Source: Caenorhabditis remanei
Taxonomy: Eukaryota > Nematoda > Chromadorea > Rhabditida > Rhabditidae
DNA: 64,000 nucleotides
Reading direction: 5' to 3'
Assembly (NCBI RefSeq): GCF_010183535.1
Contig: NC_071331.1
Coordinates: forward strand, 22,940,001-23,004,000
The notes beneath the pieces were generated by a model. It searched no databases and was not told the origin of the DNA. It was given only the letters and a program-made list of their open reading frames with translations. Shown in pieces: positions 10,260 through 18,407 of the stretch (positions are counted from its first letter, which is position 1; every line of letters starts with the position of its first letter). The position numbers and the translations under genes are program-made.

Positions 10260-11413
10260 ATGGATATTACTTTTTACCAGCATAACATACTAGCACAGTT
10301 CTACAAGAGGGTTCCGGTTCCTGAGAATGTGCAGAAAGAGATCGTAGCCAGTTCTTATGGAATTTCATATGCTGCCGTGGAGTCATGGTTGAATAGATGC
10401 CAAGTCGTCGGTCCTGAAGCATTGTGGGCGGAGATTTCTTTGGAGAAGGAAAAATCGGAGGAACAGGAGAGGAAAAGGGAGCGGGAGGAAGAGATGTAAG
10501 TAAAAATAGTTTCCTTAAGCAAAGAATCTGAATCTCAATTTAAATTTTGACAAACAATTTACTTTTCAGGGCTTTCAAGAAGAAGATCACCTATTACCAG
10601 CATAAAACTCTCACTAAGTTCTTTGAGACGAATCCGATACCCGATCACGATCAGATGGAGATCATAGGCAAATCGGTTGAGATGACAAATGTAGCCGTGG
10701 ATTGCTGGTTCTTCAGATGCCGCACTGTGGGGCCTGAAGCATTGTGGCAGGAGGTTGGAGAAGAAGCGGAGATTAAGAAGGAGAAGAATCAAAAGGAGCA
10801 ACTGGAAGCGATGCTTCAGTATAAGAATAAGCTAGAAGAGCAAGTGGAAACTGAAAAGAAAGAGAACGAGGAGTTAAGAAAGATTATTGCGCAACAAACA
10901 GCGGAGCTCAGGGAATCTAAAAATCTTATCGCCGACAAGGATGCAGAGATCCAAAATCTGATCAAGAATAGCGTCAAGGACCGAACTGACGAAATCCAAC
11001 AACTAAAATCCTGGATCACAAACATCACTACCATGTCTCATGTCCAATCAGATTCTGTCAGATTGCTCAAGGTTGAAAAAGAGTTGGCGCGAGTTTCCTC
11101 AATGTTTGAGGAGGCGGAGCTTAAGAAGGAGAATCAGAGGTTAAAAAAACATGAGAAGGAGTTCGAGGCGATGTTGCAGTTTGAGAAGAAACTTGAGAAG
11201 CAGGTGGAGGAGCTGAGCTTCCATCCACAAAAAATGAACGATAAAATTGAGACTACAACTCAAAAAACCCAACAGCAATCGGTGGATCTCAAGGAATCTA
11301 CGAATCTTCTAGCCGGGATCCAAAATCTCACTAGCATCCAGAATAGCGTCAAGGATACAGTCAATGCACTGCAGGAGCAACTCGGAAAACTGGTGAACGA
11401 AATCACTCTTTGA
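10260..11413 (+). CDS. G7: double homeodomain-like, coiled-coil protein, 359 aa
   Basis: Two exons: 10260-10495 and 10570-11413, phase-2 intron; start after ATATTTTCAG plus GACACTCGAG. It is the closest paralog of G3: apart from the first few codons, exon 1 is identical or nearly so (ILAQFYKRVPVP, VESWLNRCQ). Unit 2 keeps LTKFFETNPIPD and VDCWFFRCR. The coil carries SKNLIADKDAEIQNL, KELARVSSMFEEAELKKENQ and LAGIQNLTSIQNSVKD and ends KLVNEITL. AATAAA is at 11498-11503. The near identity of exon 1 and of the intron edges, against more divergence further 3', suggests recent duplication or gene conversion with G3. Function unknown; the promoter predicts heat induction. Confidence 0.86.
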
Positions 11414-11670
11414 CTTGTTGCTCTATTGAAGAAAAAAAAGATAATTAATTAATTAAAATTCTGTGTTCTGTTGTAAAAACTTTGTTAAAATAAGACCAAT
11501 AAAGTATATCGTTTTGCAACCAGTCTTCTTTTCAAAACTAGTTGTAGGCTTCCGAGTCTAAGCTCTAACTATTGGGCTACTAATTGTGTGACTTTCGACG
11601 TCCGGGGTGTACGTTACGCGGAGTTTGTAGACCTGCGTCGCCGAAATCTTCCCAAAGAGTCTAGGGGACC

Positions 11671-11683
11671 TTCTCGAAGGTTC
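11671..11683 (+). promoter_or_regulatory. Heat-shock element, cassette 2 (relic gene)
   Basis: TTCTCGAAGGTTC, three perfect pentamers, in the promoter copy that no longer has a full gene behind it. Confidence 0.65.
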
Positions 11684-11911
11684 TCATGAGATAATTACTT
11701 GTCCATCACGTACTCCATTTTCACCTTTTATTATATTTGTGCATCTGCTCCATCATCATAAATCGACAGATTATGGTGGTAATGACAGCAGAAGGTCTGT
11801 CACGTCACTTCATATTCCTTAGGAATGTTAGGGACTGAGACTCCTGAAGAGACAGAAGGAGGCAGATCCATGTCCGCAAATACATACTCAGTGTTTGCGG
11901 ACCAGAAGACG

Positions 11912-11924
11912 TTCTCGAACATTC
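11912..11924 (+). promoter_or_regulatory. Heat-shock element, cassette 1 (relic gene)
   Basis: TTCTCGAACATTC in a complete cassette, about 150 bp before the exon relic at 12061. Confidence 0.68.
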
Positions 11925-12060
11925 TCTAGTCCGCATACACCAATCTTTCCGGGGACTCTCGCGCGTACTCATTTATTATTTTGAAGGATTGGTCCATCAG
12001 ACACACTCGTTTTCCTAGGTCTTACTCGTCCTGTTTTTTCCTTATTTGTCTCTAGTAGAA

Positions 12061-12118
12061 CCTTCTAAAAGGGATATTTGCCAGTTTGTATGGAATTTCA
12101 TATTCTATAATTTCATAT
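12061..12118 (+). pseudogene. Relic of a homeodomain-like exon
   Basis: The stretch with GATATTTGCCAGTTTGTATG followed by GAATTTCATAT matches the middle of G3/G7 exon 1 (the IVASSYGISY codons), with substitutions and no flanking coding sequence. It sits where an exon is expected after its promoter copy, so it is a deleted family member. Confidence 0.6.
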
Positions 12119-12588
12119 TTATATTAGGTTTCCGAGTCCAAACTCCAACTGTTAGGCTGCTAATTGTGTGACTTTCGACGTCCGTACAAACTGATAGACA
12201 GACTAGCTGTTATTTTTCTGAATTGGTAGAGAACAATAGGCTATGTTAGGCTGAAAGGGAAGACAGACCTTCCCACGGGGAAGTCCGCAATACGCAGATG
12301 TGTACATGACCGGGTGTTTCCAGACCTGAGTATGCCACGTCACCGAATCTTCCCGAAGAGTCTTCTCGATATTCGGGGAGAACGGACCGTCCGAGGAGAA
12401 CGGGCGGTGCGGGAAGATTGAATAAATGAGATCGCCGACTCTGAAGGCAGAGGGATTGGTCTTGTTTGCGGACCTGGGTATGCCACGTCACCACGGCCTC
12501 CACCGGAGGCCCTCTCAATTCACTACGCACAGTACTTTGAGAGGGCCTCTGCAGGAGGCCGTGCGTCACCGAATCTTCCCGATGAGCC

Positions 12589-12601
12589 TTCCCGAAGGTT
12601 C
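12589..12601 (+). promoter_or_regulatory. Heat-shock element, cassette 2 (G8)
   Basis: TTCCCGAAGGTTC, perfect, about 385 bp upstream of the G8 ATG. Confidence 0.7.
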
Positions 12602-12802
12602 TCACGAGATAAACCTTGTCCATAACGTTCTCCATTCTCACGTTCCATTATATTTGTGCATCTGCCCCATCATCATAAATCGACAGATTATGGTGGTAAT
12701 TGCCACAGAAGGTCTGCCACGTCACTTCATATTCCCTAGGAATGTAAGGGGCTGAGACTCTTGAAGACAAATACGTACCTAGTGTTTGCGGACCAGAAAA
12801 CG

Positions 12803-12815
12803 TTCTCGAACATTC
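12803..12815 (+). promoter_or_regulatory. Heat-shock element, cassette 1 (G8)
   Basis: TTCTCGAACATTC, 170 bp upstream of the G8 ATG. Confidence 0.75.
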
Positions 12816-12984
12816 TCTAGTCCGCATACACCAATCTTCCCGGAGACTCTCGCATTATCTCGAAAGATCTGTCCCACTGATTCATTGTCTTCATTCGTCT
12901 TACTCGTCGTGTTTCCTTTTTTATCTCTAGTAGAACATTCTATATTCGCTTTCTATCTTTGCTCATATTTTCAGGACACTCAAG

Positions 12985-14935
12985 ATGAACATTTCGCTTC
13001 AACAGCATGATGTTCTCACAAAGTTCTACGAGAAGAATCCAGTTCCAGATAGGCAGCAGAGAGAGAGCATAGCCGAATCGTATAAAATGTCAAATGTGGA
13101 AGTGGAGTCCTGGTTTTCTAAATGCCAAGTCGTGTGTCCTGAAGAATTGGGGAAGGAGATTTTATTGGAGATTGCAAAACTGGAGGAAGAGATGTAAGTA
13201 TTAACAATCCTCAACTAACGTTTAGGCCTTCTGAAATTGGCTGAGACTGAAGGAATCTGAATCTGTATTCGAATTTTGACAATATTGTCACTTTTCAGGG
13301 CATCCCATGAGCCGTTCACAGCTCACAAGCATAAAACTCTCACAAAGTTCTACGAGAAGAATCCAGTTCCAGATAGGCAGCAGAGAGAGAGCATAGCCAA
13401 ATCGTATGGAATGTCAAATGTGGAAGTGGAGTCCTGGTTTTCTAAATGCCGAGTCGTGGGGCCTGAAAAATTGGGGCAGGAGATTTTATTGGAGATGATA
13501 AAACTGGAGGAAGAGATGTAAGTATTTACAATACTCAACTAACGTTTAGGCCCTCTGCATTCGAATTTTGACAATATTGTCACTTTTCAGGGAATCCAAT
13601 GAGGGGTATCCAATGTTCACAGCTCACAAGCATAAAACTCTCACAAAGTTCTACGAGACAAATCCGACTCCAGATTATGATCAGAGGGAGATCATACGGA
13701 AATCGGTTGAGATGACAAATGTAGAAGTGGATTTGTGGTTTTTCATGTGCCGTAAGATGGGTCCTGATGCAGTGTGGCAGGAGTTTGAAAAAGAGGCGGA
13801 GATTGAGAAGGAGAAGGATCAAAAGGAGCAACTGGAGACGATGCTCCAGTCTAAGAAGAAGCTAGAAGAGCAAGAGGAGAATGGAAAGAAAGAGAACGAG
13901 AAGCTGAACAAGATTATTGCGCAACAAGCAGAGGAGCTCAAGGAATCTAAGAATCTTATTGCCGAAAAGAATGCAGAGATCCAAAATCTGATCAAGAATA
14001 GCGTCAAAGATCAAGTCAATGGTCAGCATGACCAAGCTGCCAACCTCACTACCATGGCCATTATTCAACAGTCAATTCCTGCGAGACTGCTCAATGTGGA
14101 AAAAGAGTTGGCACGAGTTTCCTTGCAGCAGAAGGCTTTTGGGGAGGCGGAGCTTAAAAAAGAGAATGAGAGGTTAAAGGAACAGAAGAAGGAGTTGGAG
14201 GCTATGCTTCAGTCTAAGAAGAAACTTGAGCAGAAGCTGGAAAACGCAAAGAAAGAGAACGAGGTGCTGAGCAAGAATAATGCACAGCAAGCTGCTGAGC
14301 TCACGGAGTCTAAGAATCTTATTGCCGAAAAGAATGCAGAGATCCAAAATCTGATCAAGAATAGCGCCAAATACGACCAAGCTGAAGAGAAAATTGCATC
14401 CCAAGCTGCCGAAATCCAACAACTAAAGTCCTGGATCACCAACCTGACCACCATGTCTCATGTCCAATCAGATCCTGTTAGACTGCTCAATATGGAGAAT
14501 GAGATGGCACGAGTTTCCTTGCAGCTGAATGCTTTTGAGGAGGCGGAGCTTAAGAAGGAGATTCAGAGGTTGAAGGAACAGAAGGAGCAGTTGGAGATGA
14601 TGCTCCAGTCTAAGAAGAAACTCGAGGAGCAGGTCAAAGAGGCTTACAAGATGATCGCAGAGCTGGGCTTGTATCTGAAGGAAGTGAACGATAAAGTTGA
14701 GACAATGACCAAAAGAAACCAAGAGCAATCGGTGGAGCTCGAGGAGCAAGTGAAGAATGGAAAGAAAGAGAAGAAGCTGAGCAAGATTATTGCACAGCAA
14801 GCAGCGGGGCTTAAAGTATCTAAAAATATTCTAGCCGGGATCCAAAATCTCACTAGCATCCAGAATAGCGTCAAGGATACAGTCAATGCACTGCAGGAGC
14901 AACTCGCAAAGCTGGTGAACGAAATTACTCTTTGA
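12985..14935 (+). CDS. G8: triple homeodomain-like, coiled-coil protein, 590 aa
   Basis: Three exons: 12985-13193, 13299-13517, 13591-14935, joined by phase-2 introns. The frame is continuous for 591 codons including the stop. Each exon opens with one homeodomain-like unit: unit 1 (about residues 7-50, VESWFSKCQ), unit 2 (about 77-123, VESWFSKCR) and unit 3 (about 150-200, VDLWFFMCR). The very long coil (about 205-585) repeats the blocks SKNLIAEKNAEIQNL and KELARVSLQQKAF (second copy NEMARVSLQLNAF), so it too has been internally lengthened. It ends KLVNEITL; AATAAA is at 15020-15025. The second exon plus the following intron and the start of the third are almost the same as G4 exon 1, intron and exon 2 start, so the third unit arose by exon duplication or unequal exchange with a G4-like gene. 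It is the longest product of the family here. Confidence 0.85.
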
Positions 14936-15310
14936 CTTGCTGCCTTATGATCTTTCATTAATCAATTAATCAATTAAAATTCTGTGTTTTTTGTGTAAAA
15001 TCTGTGTTAAAATAAGACCAATAAAGACTATCGTTTTACAACCAGTCGTTTTTCAAAACTAGGACATTCCAAAACTATAGAATTCGGTCCTTCAACTTTC
15101 TTTCAGTCATTTTTGACTTCAGTTACAAGAAGAAACGGTAGGTTTGCAGAATCTTCCCAAAGAGTCTATGGGGTCTTCCCTAAGGTTCTCAATGAGATAA
15201 GACCTTGTTGGTGACGTGGCACTCTATCTTAAGGGACTAGGTCAGCAAATATTGTGAGGCCGGCCTATGCCGCCAGATCAACGAACTCAGTGTTTGCGGA
15301 GCAGAAGACG

Positions 15311-15323
15311 TTCTCGAACATTC
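15311..15323 (+). promoter_or_regulatory. Heat-shock element, cassette 1 (orphan)
   Basis: TTCTCGAACATTC; first of three cassette copies between G8 and G9, with no gene directly behind it. Confidence 0.68.
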
Positions 15324-15550
15324 TCTAGTCCGCATACACCAATTCTCCCGGAGACTCACGCGCGCAAATTCATTATGTCGAAGGATCGACGCGAATAGAC
15401 ACACTCATTCATTGTCTTCTTGTGAATGAGATCGCCGAAGGCGGAGGGATTGGTCTTGTTTGCGGATCTGGGTATGCCACGTCACTGTGCACAGTACTTT
15501 GAGAGGGCCTCTGTAGGAGGCCGTGCGTCACCGAATCTTCGCGATGAGCC

Positions 15551-15563
15551 TTCCCGAAGGTTC
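15551..15563 (+). promoter_or_regulatory. Heat-shock element, cassette 2 (orphan)
   Basis: TTCCCGAAGGTTC, perfect, followed by the TATA-like ATTATATTTGTGCATCTG. Confidence 0.65.
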
Positions 15564-15765
15564 ACACGAGATAAGACCTTGTCCATAACGTTCTCCATTC
15601 TTACGTTCCATTATATTTGTGCATCTGCTCCGTCATCATAAATCGACAGGTTTTGGTGGTAATTGCCACAGAAGGTCTGCCACGTCACTTCATATTCCCT
15701 AGGAATGTTAGGGGGTGAGACTCCTGAAGACAAATACGTACTCAGTGTTTGCGGAGCAGAAGACG

Positions 15766-15778
15766 TTCTCGAACATTC
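15766..15778 (+). promoter_or_regulatory. Heat-shock element, cassette 1 (orphan)
   Basis: TTCTCGAACATTC; second of the three cassette copies upstream of G9. Confidence 0.68.
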
Positions 15779-16021
15779 TCTAGTCCGCATACACCAATCT
15801 TCCCGATGAGCCTTCCCGACGGTTCACACGAGATAAGACCTTGTCCATAACGTTCTCCATTCTTACGTTCCATTATATTTGTGCATCTGCTCCATCATCA
15901 TAAATCGACAAGTGGTAATTGCCACAGAAGGTCTGTCACGTCACTTCATATTCCCTAGGAATGTTAGGGGGTGAGACTCCTGAAGGCAAATACGTACTCA
16001 GTGTTTGCGGAGCAGAAGACG

Positions 16022-16034
16022 TTCTCGAACATTC
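16022..16034 (+). promoter_or_regulatory. Heat-shock element, cassette 1 (G9)
   Basis: TTCTCGAACATTC, 231 bp upstream of the G9 ATG. This places G9, which has no homeodomain, behind the same promoter type. Confidence 0.7.
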
Positions 16035-16264
16035 TCTAGTCCGCATACACCCATCTTCCCGGGGACTCACGCATTATCTCGAAAGATTGGCCCGATTAGA
16101 CACACTCATTCATTGTCTTCTTGTGACGTAGGATTTGAACCATTCCTACTATACAATTCGCAATTATCGGGGAGCATTCCTCTACCTTTTCCCTCTGCGC
16201 GTCCCATTGTCACCTTTTTCGTCAGCTAGTGATTTTCAGAACACTCCGACTTGAACAACCAAGC

Positions 16265-17162
16265 ATGGAAATCGGCACAACCAAGCCTGACGGAGGACAA
16301 GTAGCAGACGATTTGTAAGTTGCTCATGGATATTAGATCTTTCATTCCTGACTCAAATCTCCGTCCTACGCAAATTTCTTTGGATTCGGTAGAGCGCAGT
16401 TGTAAGAAGCGAGTTCTGTTAAGTCCCGGATTCTGAAGTTAGCAAATCGAGGTTCCGGACATCTCCTATCCCAAACTAATTATCCATTCCAGAATCCGCT
16501 ATCTCAAAATAGAAAATTCCCAACTAAAAGACGAACTCGCCTGGACAAAAGAGGAGCTAAAAAAGATGAAGTTGAAGATGAGTGAGCTGGAAGAGGAGAG
16601 GGATCCGGAACGGGAAAAGGCGAATGAAATAGAAGACGAGCTCAGCAGTCTTAGATTTCAGTGGAAGGAGGTGGAGTCGAAGTATGAAAAATTGATAGTA
16701 AAGGGAAAAAAAGATGAGGAGGAGCTAGAGGAGGAAGAAGTGGATCCAGAAGACCCTCAACAGAAAATCAAGCGGCTCGAAGGTCACATCAAATTTCTGT
16801 TGGATGCCAATGTAAAAACTAGCCGGGAGCTGAAGATGAAGTCGGATGATCTAAAATTCATGGAGTACCGTTTGGATTATGAGAGGGCTCAGCGCACTGT
16901 GGCAGATGGAGAATTCAGGGAGTTGAAGGAGAAGCTCCAGAATCTGGGGCTCCAGGAGGCGGAGCTCCAAGACATCGAGGATCTGGAGAAAGGGGCGGAG
17001 CTTCAGAAGACTCCAGAATCGATACAAGCGACCTTAAAGCCTAAGGATGTCAAGAATCAAGAAAAAGGGGCGGAGCATACAGAGTCTCCAGAATTGTCAA
17101 AAAATCAGAAGATGATGGAGGAGGATAGCGCATCGATGACCAGTTGGGAGGAGATTCAATGA
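16265..17162 (+). CDS. G9: acidic coiled-coil protein, 239 aa
   Basis: Two exons: 16265-16314 and 16493-17162, phase-2 intron. The ATG is the first after an acceptor GATTTTCAG at 16239. Residues 1-17 are a short non-coiled leader; about 18-190 are coiled coil (SQLKDELAWTKEELKKMKLK...) broken by an acidic stretch near residue 90 (EELEEEEVDPEDPQQK). The tail has the twice-repeated KGAELQKTPES/KGAEHTESPEL motif and ends SMTSWEEIQ after an acidic stretch. No family recognised. The 3' end lacks a perfect AATAAA; AATAAT at about 17235 is a candidate. Cassette 1 upstream predicts heat induction. It is related to G10 in general plan and in the Trp-Glu ending. Confidence 0.8.
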
Positions 17163-18407
17163 GGATTTAATCTTTTTTTGCTGTTTTTTATTGCAAATTT
17201 GAATTTTTTGGAATTTTAATGAATTTTGGGCACAATAATGTGAGTTTTTAGTCAGTAAACGGACAAACAGACAGACAGATAGACAGACAGATAGAAAATC
17301 ACAAAAATGCCTTCAAACAACCCAAAAATTGCCCAAAAACATCAAAATTTGGGTGTGGCCGAGTTTTTTCAAACTTTGGTTTTCTAGGCAACCAGGTGGA
17401 AAACTCGGCCACCGGTGATTTTGAGTGATTTTCACGACTTTTAAGCATTTTTGGACGTTTTTTGAGCTCGGGGACTAGTTTTTGCAAAATTTTATTTTCT
17501 AGGCCACCAGGTGGAAAACTCGGCCACCGGTGATTTTGAGTGATTTTCACGACTTTTAGGCATTTTTGGACGTTTTTTGAGCTCGGGGGCTAGTTTTTCT
17601 ATAAATTTGGATTTCTAGGCCACCAGGTGGAAAACTCGGCCATTAATTGAATTTGACATTTTTCTTTGTTTTCACGTTTTTGATGCAATTTCCAGCAAAA
17701 AAACCATTAAAACCACCCCAAGGACTAGTTTTTGCAAAATTTTATTTTCTAGGCCACCAGGTGGAAAACTCGGCCACCGGTGATTTTGAGTGATTTTCAC
17801 GACTTTTAGGCATTCTTGGACGTTTTTTGAGCTCGGAGACTAGTTTTTCTATAAATTTGGATTTCTAGGCCATCAGGTGGAAACCTCGGCCATTAATTGA
17901 ATTTGACATTTTTCTTTGTTTTCACGTTTTTGATGCAATTTCCAGCAAAAAAACCATTAAAACCACAGCGTGGACTAGTTTTTGCGAAATTTGGATTTCT
18001 AGGCCACCAAGTGGAAAACTCGGTCACGGACCACTTTCGGTTGTTTTTAGGCTCTAGAAACGCTGAAAATGTCAAAAACTGACTTTCTGAGATCGGGGAC
18101 TAGTTTTTCATAAATTTGGGTTTCTAGGCCACGAGTCGGAAAACTCGGCCAGTGGTCAAATTCAATGTTTTTCAAGGTTTTTGAGTCTTTAAACTTCAAA
18201 AAAGCATCAAAATTTCCGATTTATTCGTCTTTCGGTTACGGTAATCGACTGACAGGTGGACAAAGTTAGATTACTGTACCTAAATTGGGGTTACGGTGGT
18301 GTGGCTGAGGATATCAGACAGACAAGCTACTTTTGTATTCAGGTCATTTATTCATAAAATAAGAATCCGAAAAAGTTAAAGTTAAAATTTACAAAAAAAG
18401 TTTCACA
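17163..18407. repeat. Array of the 'ggccaccaggtgg' repeat between G9 and G10
   Basis: From about 17330 to 18150 there are roughly six degenerate units of about 110-120 bp. Each has GGACTAGTTTTTGCAAAATT, then TTTCTAGGCCACCAGGTGG, then AAAACTCGGCCAC and a T-rich spacer. A (GACA)n-like simple repeat (17260-17295) precedes them. 18200-18400 is spacer with AATAAA for G10 at 18347-18352 (minus strand). No gene seen. Confidence 0.8.

Larger units (their letters stand above)
11414..12984. other. Spacer with stacked promoter copies
   Basis: After the G7 3' UTR there are at least two serial copies of the block A promoter region (11560-12060 and 12110-12960). The first leads only to an exon relic at about 12061-12118. 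The second contains a piece of the G2 upstream region (12380-12480) without any G2 body, then the G8 promoter. No intact gene is seen here. Confidence 0.6.
14936..16264. other. Stacked promoter copies before G9
   Basis: Holds the G8 3' UTR and three successive cassette 1 copies (15290-15360, 15740-15800, 15990-16080), two interleaved cassette 2 copies (15551, and a degenerate one at about 15810 with GAC in place of GAA) and a piece of the G2 upstream region at 15425. There are no genes between them. Confidence 0.65.

Noticed and set aside
12246..12641. 131-codon frame on the minus strand
   Set aside because: It runs through duplicated promoter cassettes that are clearly non-coding in their other copies.
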